Source: Bacteroidales bacterium (GTDB lineage: Bacteria > Bacteroidota > Bacteroidia > Bacteroidales > UBA1715). Taken from it: a DNA stretch of 34,841 nucleotides. The DNA lies in the NCBI GenBank assembly GCA_017552705.1, contig JAFZOY010000025.1, positions 1 to 34,841 on the forward strand. Reading direction: 5' to 3'. Below, piece by piece: positions 7,551 through 16,134 of this stretch (positions within the stretch are counted from its first letter, which is position 1; each line of letters begins with the position of its first letter). The translations under genes and the position numbers were made by a program. The notes beneath the pieces were generated by a model. That model was not told the origin of the DNA. It saw only the letters and a program-made list of their open reading frames with translations, and ran no database searches.

Positions 7551-8963
7551 ATGAACGGAAGTAAATTATATCTCTTTAGTATTGTGTTGGTTGCAGTAAT
7601 CGGAGGATTGCTTTTCGGCTACGACACGGCTGTGATTTCGGGTGCGGAAAAAGGCTTGCAGGCGTTTTTCTTGGGCGCGACGGATTTTTCATACACCGAC
7701 GGTTGGCACGGCATCACGTGTTCCAGCGCACTCATTGGCTGTATAATCGGTAGCGCGTTGTCGGGATTGTTGGCGACACGATTGGGACGAAAAAAATCGT
7801 TGTTTGTGGCTGGTGTGCTGTTTTTCTTGTCTGCCCTCGGCTCATGGTATCCTGAATTTTTATTCTTCAACTACGGTGAACCTTCTTTCTCGCTTTTGAT
7901 AGCATTCAATTGTTATAGAATACTCGGCGGAATCGGTGTGGGACTTGCTTCGGCAATCTGTCCGATGTACATTGCCGAAATTGCGCCTGCCAATATGCGT
8001 GGCACGTTGGTTTCGTGGAACCAGTTCGCCATCATTTTCGGTCAGTTGGTGGTATATTTCGTGAACTTTGTGATAATGAAAAACCACACGGTTCTCGACG
8101 TGGTCGATGCTGACTGGTATATGGCTACAGGCTGGCGAACAATGTTCGTGAGTGAAGGATTTCCTGCTGGTATTTTTGCGTTGCTGATTCTTGCCGTACC
8201 AGAAACGCCTCGTTATCTTGCCCTGAACGGCAACGACGATAAGGCATTGCACGTGCTTTCACGCATCAATGGCGAAGAAAAAGCAAAAGGTATTCTTGCC
8301 GAAATTCACGAAAGTGCGGTAGAAAAGACAGAAAAACTGTTCACCTACGGATTCCTTGTCATTTTTGTCGGCATCATGGTGAGCGTGTTCCAACAAACGG
8401 TGGGAATCAACGCTGTGCTGTACTACGGTCCACGTATTTTTGAAGAAATGGGCATGGACAACCCAATGACGGTGCAAGTGATTATGGGTGTTGTAAATAT
8501 TTCGTTTACGTTGCTTGCCGTGTTCACCGTTGAAAAATTAGGGCGCAAGCCGTTGCTCATCGTGGGTTCGCTCGGAATGGCTGTCGGTGCGTTGGGCGTG
8601 ATGATATACTTTATGTTGGGCGGATTCGAGGGCTCTCTGCCAGGAATTTTCGCTGCAACGAGCATTATGGTCTATACCGCTAGTTTCATGTTCAGTTGGG
8701 GCCCAATCGCATGGGTTTTGATTGCCGAAATTTTCCCGAACACGATTCGCGGCGCGGCAGTCGCAATTGCAGTGGCATTCCAATGGATTTCGAACTTTGC
8801 CGTAAGTTCATCGTTTGTTTCAATGTTGAACTGGTCGCCTTCGGGAACGTACCTGATTTTCGGCATGGTTTGCGTTATTGCAGCCGTCTTCGTTTGGAAA
8901 CTTGTGCCAGAAACCAAAGGAAAGACTTTGGAGGATATGACAAAATTGTGGGGAAAGAAATAA
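7551..8963 (+). CDS. xylE: D-xylose:H+ symporter, MFS sugar porter family
   Basis: A 470-residue inner-membrane protein with 12 predicted helices, importing D-xylose (perhaps also other aldoses) with protons. It follows Escherichia coli XylE closely along its length. The sugar-contacting residues of that protein have clear counterparts: Gln158 and Gln165 in SWNQFAIIFGQ, Gln281, Gln282 and Asn287 in FQQTVGIN, Trp388, and Gln411-Trp412. The family signatures GYDTAVISG, RLGRKKS, GRKPL and the C-terminal PETKGKTLE are present. I start at ATG 7551, where homology begins, rather than the in-frame GTG at 7506. No xylose isomerase or kinase gene is adjacent. It ends 7 bases from the convergent permease gene. 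Confidence 0.9.
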   Translation: MNGSKLYLFSIVLVAVIGGLLFGYDTAVISGAEKGLQAFFLGATDFSYTDGWHGITCSSALIGCIIGSALSGLLATRLGRKKSLFVAGVLFFLSALGSWYPEFLFFNYGEPSFSLLIAFNCYRILGGIGVGLASAICPMYIAEIAPANMRGTLVSWNQFAIIFGQLVVYFVNFVIMKNHTVLDVVDADWYMATGWRTMFVSEGFPAGIFALLILAVPETPRYLALNGNDDKALHVLSRINGEEKAKGILAEIHESAVEKTEKLFTYGFLVIFVGIMVSVFQQTVGINAVLYYGPRIFEEMGMDNPMTVQVIMGVVNISFTLLAVFTVEKLGRKPLLIVGSLGMAVGALGVMIYFMLGGFEGSLPGIFAATSIMVYTASFMFSWGPIAWVLIAEIFPNTIRGAAVAIAVAFQWISNFAVSSSFVSMLNWSPSGTYLIFGMVCVIAAVFVWKLVPETKGKTLEDMTKLWGKK

Positions 8964-8970
8964 ACTGACG

Positions 8971-10197
8971 TTACAATCTACCGCCAAACGTAAATCCCAG
9001 CGATTCCACAGTGTTTCGCACATCGTCGTCGCTTACAGAACCTTCCACAACGGCAGTTCCTGTTGGTAAATCAACATGCACCGAATTCACCCCTTGTAAC
9101 TTCGCGAGATTTGTTTCCACACTCATTTTACAATGATTGCAACTCATTCCAACTACTTTGTAGGTTACCGTTTGTTCCATAGTTTGTATAGTTTTACGTT
9201 TGTATTTCATCAGCAATGCGTTGATTATCAAAAGGAAAAACGCTATCGTCAAGCCAATCTTCCACATTGGAAGCGCCACTTGGCAACAATCCATAGATGT
9301 TTGCAAAATGGAAAACCATTCTTGAGGCAGCCAACCATCGATAACGAAACCAAAGAAAATCGCCCCAAGCACAATACTCACCAAGTACAACACCACGGTA
9401 CGCATTCCCATAACTTTTTTAACCACCAGCACCGAAGCAAAATTCACCGCAGGGCCCGCCATAAGAAACACCAATGCAGCACCGGGCGACAACCCTTTGA
9501 GCATCAACGCCGCCGCAACGGGAATAGACCCCGTGGCACACACGTACATTGGCACGGCAATTACCAAAACCGCCAACATTTCGAGCAGCGGAGAATCTGA
9601 AAATTGCAGCAAAAACGAATCAGGCACGGCAACCGTAATAACACCGGCAAGCAACAGCCCCACAACAAGCCGTGTACCTATATCCTGCAACATAGCAACA
9701 TAGCCATACCGCAATGCCTCAACGAGTTTATTCCTTGTATTGCCACATTCACATTCACAACCGTCGCCACAAGGCTGTGTTTCTTCATTATCAGTGCCTT
9801 TATCAAAAATTGTCACCAAACTACCTGACAATAACGAAGTTACAAGAGCCGCAATTGGTCGAATCACCGTAAACGCCAATCCAAATACAGAATATGTTGC
9901 AAGGATTGAATCAACGCCAGTTTGCGGTGTAGCCGTAAGGAAAGCAACCGTTGCGCCTTTCGAAGCGCCTTCCTTCCGCAACGACATTGCCGTGGGCAAC
10001 ACGCCGCACGAGCACAGAGGTAACGGAATGCCAAACAATGCGGCAAGCAAAACCGACGAAATTGAATTATTCGAAAGATATTTTGTATAAAATCGTTGTG
10101 GCACAACAACATGCAGCAATCCCGCACACAAAAATCCAAGCATAAGAAATGGCACCATTCCCACAATCAACCGCCATAACGAGTCCAAACTTTCCAT
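8971..10197 (-). CDS. SO_0444-type metal efflux permease with C-terminal HMA domain
   Basis: A 408-residue inner-membrane permease of the PF03773 (DUF318/ArsP-like) family, probably exporting copper, zinc or a related metal. About eight hydrophobic helices occupy residues 5-330, with the conserved PLPLCSCG near the first pair and a second AGPAVNFAS repeat. A cytoplasmic loop holds a Cys-rich patch (Cys143, 147, 149, 151). After the last helix comes a heavy-metal-associated domain with GMSCNHC, metal ligands Cys353 and Cys356. The start at 10197 is fixed by the promoter at 10217-10246, because an upstream in-frame ATG at 10302 lies beyond it. It is divergent from the sodium symporter. The exact metal cannot be decided from sequence. 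Confidence 0.88.
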   Translation of the reverse strand: MESLDSLWRLIVGMVPFLMLGFLCAGLLHVVVPQRFYTKYLSNNSISSVLLAALFGIPLPLCSCGVLPTAMSLRKEGASKGATVAFLTATPQTGVDSILATYSVFGLAFTVIRPIAALVTSLLSGSLVTIFDKGTDNEETQPCGDGCECECGNTRNKLVEALRYGYVAMLQDIGTRLVVGLLLAGVITVAVPDSFLLQFSDSPLLEMLAVLVIAVPMYVCATGSIPVAAALMLKGLSPGAALVFLMAGPAVNFASVLVVKKVMGMRTVVLYLVSIVLGAIFFGFVIDGWLPQEWFSILQTSMDCCQVALPMWKIGLTIAFFLLIINALLMKYKRKTIQTMEQTVTYKVVGMSCNHCKMSVETNLAKLQGVNSVHVDLPTGTAVVEGSVSDDDVRNTVESLGFTFGGRL

Positions 10198-10216
10198 TTC
10201 ATATTTGTTTTGTATG

Positions 10217-10246
10217 CAAAAGTACCCTTTTTTTAGCATCGTGCAA
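10217..10246 (-). promoter_or_regulatory. Promoter of the metal permease gene
   Basis: On the minus strand, TTG (10246-10244), 19 bases, then TACTTTTG (10224-10217): a near-perfect Bacteroidetes promoter. Transcription would start near 10210, giving a leader of about 13 bases. Confidence 0.8.
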
Positions 10247-10256
10247 TCCCAACATT

Positions 10257-10288
10257 TTGGTATAATATCAACAAAACAATTATATTTG
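10257..10288 (+). promoter_or_regulatory. Promoter of the sodium:solute symporter gene
   Basis: TTG at 10257-10259, 21 bases, then TATATTTG at 10281-10288. The start would be near 10294, about 11 bases before the ATG. It is divergent from the permease promoter. Confidence 0.7.
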
Positions 10289-10304
10289 TATAAATTTATC
10301 ACGT

Positions 10305-12191
10305 ATGGTTTTACAAGGATTAGACATTGCAGTTATATTTCTTTACATTGCAGTAATTGTTTTCATTGGAATTTATTTTAAACGTCAGGCACAAAAAGAT
10401 AAAACAGCCTATTTGTTGGGTGGCAGAAAAATGCCATGGTATATGCTCGGATTGTCCGATGCATCGGGAATGTTCGACATTTCAGGAACGATGTGGCTGG
10501 TTACCCTACTGTTCGTTTATGGCTTGAAAAGTATCTGGATTCCGTGGCTGTGGCCTACATTTAACCAAATATTTTTGATGATGTTCCTTTCGGCGTGGCT
10601 TCGCCGTTCCAACGTGACGACAGGTGCTGAATGGATTCGCACACGATTTGGAGAAGGACGTGGCAGTATATTATCTCACTGGATTGTAGTTTGTTTTGCG
10701 CTGCTCATCGGACTGTCCATGTTGTCGTACGGTTTCGTTGGATTGGGAAAGTTCCTTACGCTATTCATTCCATGGGAAAGTGTTTGTTCATTCCTACACA
10801 TTTCAACTGATTGTATTCCAGCAATGTACATTCCCCACATATATGGAATTTTCTTCACATTGTTTGCAACATTCTACACCATTCTTGGCGGTATGATTAG
10901 CATTGTGTGGGCCGACGTGATTCAATACAGCATAATGACCGTGGCATCAATCGCAATCGGCATCATAGCTATGTATAACGTAAGTCCGGAAACACTCGCC
11001 GCACTTACGCCTGAAGGCTGGAACACGCCATTTTTCGGGACAAACATCGACATTGATTGGGCAGGAACATTGCACGAAGTTAACACAAAAATAGCCGAAG
11101 ACGGATATTCCTTGTTTAGCCTATTCTTTGGATTTATGTTTATGAAAGGTATTCTGGTTAGTTTTGCCGGACCAGCACCGACCTATGATATGCAGAAAAT
11201 TTTGGCGAACAAAACGCCACAAGACGCACTGAAAATGAGCGGTTCCGTATCGGTGATCCTGAATCCTGTTCGTTACTTTATGGTTTCAGGTTTTGCGATT
11301 CTGGCAATTGCATTCTACGATGAATTAAATCTTTCGGTCAACGGAATTATTGACTTTGAACAGATACTGCCTGCCGCCATGGTTAAATTCCTACCGGCTG
11401 GTTTGCTCGGATTATTATTGGTGGGACTTTTGGCTGCATTTATCTCAACTTTCGCAGGAACACTCAACGCTACGCAGGCTTATATTTCAAACGACATTTA
11501 TCTCAAATACATCAAGCCTGAGGCGACACCAAACGAACAAAAACGTCTGAATTATATTATCGGAATCTCCGCCGTTGCATTCAGTACAATATTGGGATTT
11601 GTGTTGAAAAACATCAACGAAATTCTTCAAATTGTAACAGGTGCGTTTTATGCGAGCTACATAGCCTCGAACGTGCTTAAATGGTATTGGTGGCGGTTCA
11701 ACGGCGAAGGATATTTCTGGGGAATGCTCACCGGTATTCTTTCGGGCGTGGTGATTGGAACGATACAAATCCTTGCACCAGAAATAATTACCGACAATTT
11801 CAGTTTTATTCCAACAAGTTTGATTGCGCTGTACACATTCCCAATCACATTGGTGATTTCCATTATTGGATGTTTGCTTGGAACGCTTCTTACAGAGCCA
11901 ACCGACGAGCATACGCTCAAATCATTCTATTCGTCAATTCGTCCATGGGGATGCTGGAAACCGATTTTAGCTTTGGTACAAAAAGAAAATCCTTCATTCC
12001 AAGAAAATACCCGTTTCTGGAAAGATATGGGCAATGTTGCCGTTGGTATTATTACCCAAACAGCAATAGTTGCGATGCCAATTTGCCTAACATCAAGGAA
12101 TTGGGTGGGATTTTTCATAACAATTGCTATCATTGCTGTTGGCGTAACAACATTGAAATTCACATGGTGGAATAAATTGGATGAGATATAG
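10305..12191 (+). CDS. Sodium:solute symporter (SSS/SLC5 family)
   Basis: A 628-residue inner-membrane protein with 13 or more hydrophobic segments, using the sodium gradient to import a solute. SLC5-family marks include GGRKMPWYMLGLSDASGMFD after the first helix, TTGAEWIRTRFGEG, and FISTFAGTLNATQAYISNDI near residues 378-397, the helix 8 region that carries sodium ligands in this fold. The C-terminus extends past residue 520 with extra helices, as in the longer Bacteroidetes members. Neighbouring genes do not indicate a substrate: it is divergent from a metal permease and converges on the RNase P RNA gene, its stop lying only 7 bases from that RNA's 3' end. Sugars, sialic acid or amino acids are all possible. 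Confidence 0.88.
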   Translation: MVLQGLDIAVIFLYIAVIVFIGIYFKRQAQKDKTAYLLGGRKMPWYMLGLSDASGMFDISGTMWLVTLLFVYGLKSIWIPWLWPTFNQIFLMMFLSAWLRRSNVTTGAEWIRTRFGEGRGSILSHWIVVCFALLIGLSMLSYGFVGLGKFLTLFIPWESVCSFLHISTDCIPAMYIPHIYGIFFTLFATFYTILGGMISIVWADVIQYSIMTVASIAIGIIAMYNVSPETLAALTPEGWNTPFFGTNIDIDWAGTLHEVNTKIAEDGYSLFSLFFGFMFMKGILVSFAGPAPTYDMQKILANKTPQDALKMSGSVSVILNPVRYFMVSGFAILAIAFYDELNLSVNGIIDFEQILPAAMVKFLPAGLLGLLLVGLLAAFISTFAGTLNATQAYISNDIYLKYIKPEATPNEQKRLNYIIGISAVAFSTILGFVLKNINEILQIVTGAFYASYIASNVLKWYWWRFNGEGYFWGMLTGILSGVVIGTIQILAPEIITDNFSFIPTSLIALYTFPITLVISIIGCLLGTLLTEPTDEHTLKSFYSSIRPWGCWKPILALVQKENPSFQENTRFWKDMGNVAVGIITQTAIVAMPICLTSRNWVGFFITIAIIAVGVTTLKFTWWNKLDEI

Positions 12192-12197
12192 AAAAAA

Positions 12198-12517
12198 GCA
12201 GTAAGTCTATAAGCCAGATTCTGTTCCCTTTCGGGATTCTATCATTTATCTAACGCAACCTACCCTCCGACTCGGACGAGCAACCCTCAAACGTCGGTTT
12301 ACTTGGTCTTGCAACTTGTCGGTGGCACATCTGCACGAATCGCTCCGCACAATGGTGGTCTCTTACACCGCCTTCTCACCCTTACCAGATTGCACTGGCG
12401 GTTATTTTCTTCTGCCATACCATACGCTCACGCACATCTGTTTTTTCAACAGGCACAATGCTCTTTGTTGTCCGGACTTTCCTCCCCCTTTCGGGAGCGA
12501 TAGAACGACCTACTGCA
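12198..12517 (-). ncRNA. rnpB: RNase P RNA (bacterial class A)
   Basis: This is the catalytic RNA that trims the 5' leader from tRNA precursors. On the minus strand the 5' end GCAGTAGGTC (12517-12508) pairs over ten base pairs with the 3' end GACTTACTGC (12207-12198) to form helix P1. The conserved core GAGGAAAGTCCGGAC follows the 5' end, and the 3' hallmark ACAGAATCTGGCTTATAGAC precedes P1. A run of six T (12197-12192) gives the terminator. The length of about 320 bases is at the short end of the usual range. Plus-strand ORFs across this interval are spurious. The gene sits tightly between the helicase stop and the symporter stop. Confidence 0.95.
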
Positions 12518-12521
12518 CGAC

Positions 12522-12529
12522 AAAAATAC
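12522..12529 (-). promoter_or_regulatory. -7 promoter box of rnpB
   Basis: Minus-strand TATTTTTG at 12529-12522 ends five bases before the RNA's first base. I find no TTG at the usual -33 distance, which would lie inside the end of the helicase gene. Confidence 0.6.
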
Positions 12530-12535
12530 AAGATT

Positions 12536-13804
12536 TTATTGTTTTGGATTTCCTTTCTTCGAATTTTCTTTATCGGACTTCCGTCGGAAAAAGTTACGCT
12601 TGCCATTTTTCCGTTTCCCGTAAAACCGCTTCTTTGATTTTTCAGCGGGAATTTTCCATATCGGAGCTTCGCCCAATTCCTGCGGCAATGGTAGTTTTTC
12701 AACAGATTTCTCAATCAACGTTTCAATACGGACAAACTTGGGAATATCCGCTTCGCTGATAAACGTAATCGCCTCGCCCTTTGCATCGGCACGTGCCGTA
12801 CGCCCAACACGGTGGACATAATCGGCGGCATCGCGCGGCACATCGAAATTTATCACAAGATTGATTCCCTTAATATCGATACCACGGCTCAATACATCAG
12901 TGGCGACCAAAATTCGGGTTTGTTTCGCCTTGAATCGCAACAATACTTCTTCCCGCTCGTTTTGTTCAAAATCCGACGAAATTCCCTCCACCGTAACACC
13001 CTTAATATGGTTATGTATGGAATTGACGATGGAATGAATCAGTTTCTTTGTCGAAGTGAATATCAGAATGCTGTCATAATCAGGATTTTGCGCCAGAATA
13101 TGGGTAATCAAATCAATTTTCTGATACGGATGAGCCATATACGCCGATTGTTTCACACCTTCGGCTGGCTTCGCAATGGCAATGGAAATCATTTGTGGCT
13201 CAACCAATATGGAATTGGCAAGTTTCCGAATTTCGGGAGCCATCGTTGCACTGAACATCATTGTTTGGCGTTTTTTGGGAATGTATCCCAGAATCTGCCG
13301 AATATCGTCAATAAAGCCCATATCCAACATTCTATCCGCTTCGTCGAGTACCAAATGCCTGATATTGTTACACTTAACATACCCAAGACGAAGATGGGCA
13401 ATCAAGCGCCCCGGAGTAGCCACAACCACATTTGTTCCTTCGGTTAAAGCCCGTTTTTGTTCGTCCCAGTCCATACCCTTATCGCCACCATACACAGCCT
13501 TGCTTGTCGTGTCGGTGAAATACGAAAAGCCCTGCAACTCTTGATCTATCTGAATTGCAAGTTCACGGGTCGGCACCACAATCAACGACGTGAATCCATG
13601 AGCGCCATTCGTCACCAAATCCTGCAGAATCGGTATCAGAAATGTGGCAGTCTTTCCTGTTCCTGTTTGAGCGCACGCCAACACATCATTTCCTTCCATA
13701 GCGACAGGAATAGCCTTTTCCTGAATTGGCGACGCCTTTTCAAAATGCATGTACGAAATAGCTTCAAGCAGCCGTTCGTCTATATTGAATTCTTCAAATG
13801 TCAT
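12536..13804 (-). CDS. DEAD-box ATP-dependent RNA helicase (RhlE-like)
   Basis: A 422-residue cytoplasmic RNA helicase that remodels RNA duplexes, probably in ribosome assembly or RNA decay. All family motifs are present: Q motif SPIQEKAIP (25-33), Walker A AQTGTGKT (45-52), PTRELA, TPGRL, DEAD (154-157), SAT, STKK, RGIDI and HRVGRTAR. The last 40 residues form a very basic Lys/Arg/Asn tail, typical of RNA-binding extensions. It has its own promoter (13825-13854) although it follows the srfB-like operon on the same strand. Its stop is 19 bases before the rnpB 5' end, so read-through into rnpB is possible. The call is firm; assignment to a particular subfamily (RhlE against others) is less so. 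Confidence 0.93.
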   Translation of the reverse strand: MTFEEFNIDERLLEAISYMHFEKASPIQEKAIPVAMEGNDVLACAQTGTGKTATFLIPILQDLVTNGAHGFTSLIVVPTRELAIQIDQELQGFSYFTDTTSKAVYGGDKGMDWDEQKRALTEGTNVVVATPGRLIAHLRLGYVKCNNIRHLVLDEADRMLDMGFIDDIRQILGYIPKKRQTMMFSATMAPEIRKLANSILVEPQMISIAIAKPAEGVKQSAYMAHPYQKIDLITHILAQNPDYDSILIFTSTKKLIHSIVNSIHNHIKGVTVEGISSDFEQNEREEVLLRFKAKQTRILVATDVLSRGIDIKGINLVINFDVPRDAADYVHRVGRTARADAKGEAITFISEADIPKFVRIETLIEKSVEKLPLPQELGEAPIWKIPAEKSKKRFYGKRKNGKRNFFRRKSDKENSKKGNPKQ

Positions 13805-13824
13805 TACCTACCTGATATTTCGGC

Positions 13825-13854
13825 CAAAAGTACAACTTCTCACCTATTTTCCAA
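13825..13854 (-). promoter_or_regulatory. Promoter of the DEAD-box helicase gene
   Basis: Minus-strand TTG (13854-13852), 19 bases, TACTTTTG (13832-13825). It lies in the 55-base gap after the srfB-like operon, showing that the helicase is a separate transcription unit. Confidence 0.8.
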
Positions 13855-13859
13855 CACGG

Positions 13860-15164
13860 CTAATTCAACATGTCCGAAAAATCAATAATCACCTCCGGAT
13901 GTTTTACTTTTTCATCCAAACGACGTTTTACCAAATTAATCTGTTCTTCCAAATAATAAATCTGCCAATTTTTGGTTGAACGTTTGCTATACCCAATGTT
14001 TTGCATACGATTCATCACATCAGCGCGGAATGCATTCGATTCCGAAGTAAGCGGACTATACCGACGACCGTCTTTTTGTGCAAATTCCACAACTTGCAGA
14101 AACTCAGCATACCAAGTTGAATAATTTCGTAATAGATATTTATATTTATCTATATTTTCATCGTTTATTTTAGCTGAATCCAATATTGCAAGATTTGAAT
14201 TGATAACATCCACATCGCATTTTCTGTACAGCAATCCATTCAAATATTTTCTACAATACTTGATTTTCAGGGATTCAGGAATATTCATCAATTTATGCAC
14301 TGAATCGCGAAGTGACTGGATTTCAGCATCTTTCTTTGCCAACTGGGATTTATATTCGTTACAATCGGCAACAACCACAGGTGCAGCTGGCTGCGTGGTC
14401 TTCGACGGTTTTGGTTTCGATTCCTTTACTTTAGCCTGTTTGTGCGTAGTTTCCTCCGCATCGTAATCATCATCGTCGTGGTCGGCATCAGCATAGGCAG
14501 GTTTCTTTTTTTGCGTAGCCTTACCTTCACCAAGCGTAACCAATGCCCCAATCGAAATGGAACCAACCACATCGTTTCCGCCCGAAACCACAGCGTCTAG
14601 TTTGTCGGAATGGACATACAGACGATTGAAATCCATCATAAACGAAACCTGTGGCGAATATTTATATTCGAAACCTATTCCGTGCGGAATTGTCCATTCA
14701 CACGTCCGTTTAACCGATTGAGCTTTTTTATAGCCATACGACGAAATCATTGCGCCAGAATTGTCGTCGAATGCCTTCGTGCGGAACCACATTCCTCCGT
14801 AACCGATGGAAATATATGGGTGGAATTTCACGGTCATCAGGATGAACTGCAACGGCTCGATTTGCAACGAAGCAGAAAATCCATAAAACAAGTTTTCGAA
14901 CTTCACGGTTGAATTGTTTTGGTCTTTTTGACCGCCCAACATTCCCTGAGAAAACGTGAATTTTCCGTACATGAGGGATTCATAAACATTTGTCCGCAAT
15001 CCGATTTCTGTTGTATATTTCATTGACTTTGGCAACGAAGACGATATGTCGCCGAAGAAAAATGTCGGTCCTGCGGCAACCGAAACACCGAGCGTATTAA
15101 TGACTTGTGAGAATGAAAGTGTGCAGGCGCACAAAAAACTTGCGAGTAAAACTATTTTTTTCAT
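13860..15164 (-). CDS. Outer-membrane barrel protein with charged linker and coiled coil (last gene of srfB-like operon)
   Basis: A 434-residue exported protein. A signal peptide (1-20, ending LSFSQ) precedes an eight-strand-like beta-barrel region (about 22-210) with alternating aromatic and polar strands and GIGFEYKYSPQVSFMMDF, like the opacity/OmpA barrel group. Then come an Asp/Lys/Pro-rich linker (about 215-265, with a run of acidic residues), a predicted coiled coil (about 270-300) and a helical C-terminal domain (300-434). There is no OmpA peptidoglycan-binding signature. The start is five bases after the preceding stop, so it belongs to the operon. I infer that it is the outer-membrane end of an envelope-spanning assembly, with the linker reaching into the periplasm. 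The family is not one I can name. Confidence 0.8.
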   Translation of the reverse strand: MKKIVLLASFLCACTLSFSQVINTLGVSVAAGPTFFFGDISSSLPKSMKYTTEIGLRTNVYESLMYGKFTFSQGMLGGQKDQNNSTVKFENLFYGFSASLQIEPLQFILMTVKFHPYISIGYGGMWFRTKAFDDNSGAMISSYGYKKAQSVKRTCEWTIPHGIGFEYKYSPQVSFMMDFNRLYVHSDKLDAVVSGGNDVVGSISIGALVTLGEGKATQKKKPAYADADHDDDDYDAEETTHKQAKVKESKPKPSKTTQPAAPVVVADCNEYKSQLAKKDAEIQSLRDSVHKLMNIPESLKIKYCRKYLNGLLYRKCDVDVINSNLAILDSAKINDENIDKYKYLLRNYSTWYAEFLQVVEFAQKDGRRYSPLTSESNAFRADVMNRMQNIGYSKRSTKNWQIYYLEEQINLVKRRLDEKVKHPEVIIDFSDMLN

Positions 15165-15169
15165 TTGAA

Positions 15170-16117
15170 TTAATTTTCTGGTCTTGATAAACTATAGAAT
15201 TTTTGAGTGATTGCGCTCACCCGTTTGCTGATGTCGGCAATATCCTTTTTCGTCCCGTAGGTTGCCTGAGCCTTGGTGTCGTAGTCGTCCAACGCCTTAC
15301 GCATTTGCGGCATCTTTGTAGCCACATCGTTGTATGTCTTTGAATAGTTTGCCTTTAATATTTTCGACATATCATATTGGCCACGCTTTTTCGGAGCACC
15401 CATTTCCGTACTCAATTTCTGCAATACCTGGATTTGGAATTCTATCTGCTCAACTGTTTCAGCGATATACGCCCAATGATTTGCATGCAATTGGTTTGGA
15501 TAGGCAGTCAACGAAGCAGCCAACGAGCCACAATTCGACAAATATTTATCATCCTTATACTTTCGGGAAAGAGCGACTTGCTGCCTTGACTCCTCCATAT
15601 TTCCAAACCCTCTCTGAGTCAGCAATTTGGTTGCTGAACGATAATCGGATTCCACTTGCAGAATCGAAGCTATGTTCGCCTTGATTGTCGGCGAGAAACT
15701 CTTGCTGTTCACCGAGTCAAGCAACCAAGCGGCACGTTGGAACCGCCATGATTCTTTTGCGAAATTCCAAGGTTTGCTCATTTTACAAGAACTTGATTCA
15801 TAGAATTTTCCTGCGTATGCAGCCACAAATTTACCCATCAATTCGTCGTATTTCACCGAATCTATCAAGGAATATTTCTTGAAGATGCCAAACTTATCGG
15901 CAAGTTTCGTATATAACTCCTCTGGATCTTTGGTGCAATTGGCACAATCAAACGAAGCCATAGCCTCAATATCCTTTTCAACATCGCACACGAACTGATT
16001 GCCAGAAAACGCCAACGACGGCGTGTTTGCGACTTGCGTCTGATAAAAGTAAACCGACATAGAGCATATCAGCACGATTGCCCCCGCCAAAATTATCAAC
16101 TTAATTATCCTATTCAT
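15170..16117 (-). CDS. Membrane-anchored helical protein of the srfB-like operon
   Basis: A 315-residue protein with one N-terminal transmembrane segment (about 4-26) and no clear cleavage site, so a signal anchor with most of the chain outside the cytoplasm is likely. The remainder is alpha-helical. Several Cys occur in the predicted periplasmic part, including FDCANC near residues 55-60, which could form disulfides. I do not recognise the family. It starts 17 bases after the previous stop and ends 5 bases before the outer-membrane protein gene. Position and topology suggest a periplasmic link between the inner-membrane and outer-membrane parts; this is inference. Confidence 0.78.
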   Translation of the reverse strand: MNRIIKLIILAGAIVLICSMSVYFYQTQVANTPSLAFSGNQFVCDVEKDIEAMASFDCANCTKDPEELYTKLADKFGIFKKYSLIDSVKYDELMGKFVAAYAGKFYESSSCKMSKPWNFAKESWRFQRAAWLLDSVNSKSFSPTIKANIASILQVESDYRSATKLLTQRGFGNMEESRQQVALSRKYKDDKYLSNCGSLAASLTAYPNQLHANHWAYIAETVEQIEFQIQVLQKLSTEMGAPKKRGQYDMSKILKANYSKTYNDVATKMPQMRKALDDYDTKAQATYGTKKDIADISKRVSAITQKFYSLSRPEN

Positions 16118-16134
16118 AGCTTTATTTTTTTCAA

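Noticed and set aside
9133..9600. Plus-strand ORF of 155 codons opposite the metal permease
   Set aside because: It is His/Gln/Arg-rich shadow sequence; the minus-strand permease with HMA domain is unambiguous.
10198..10302. N-terminal extension of the metal permease to an upstream ATG
   Set aside because: A strong promoter with TTG, 19 bases and TACTTTTG lies inside this extension, so transcripts begin downstream of that ATG.
12303..12759. Plus-strand ORFs of 66 and 147 codons
   Set aside because: They lie across the RNase P RNA gene and the end of the DEAD-box helicase gene; the RNA's conserved core and P1 helix explain the sequence.
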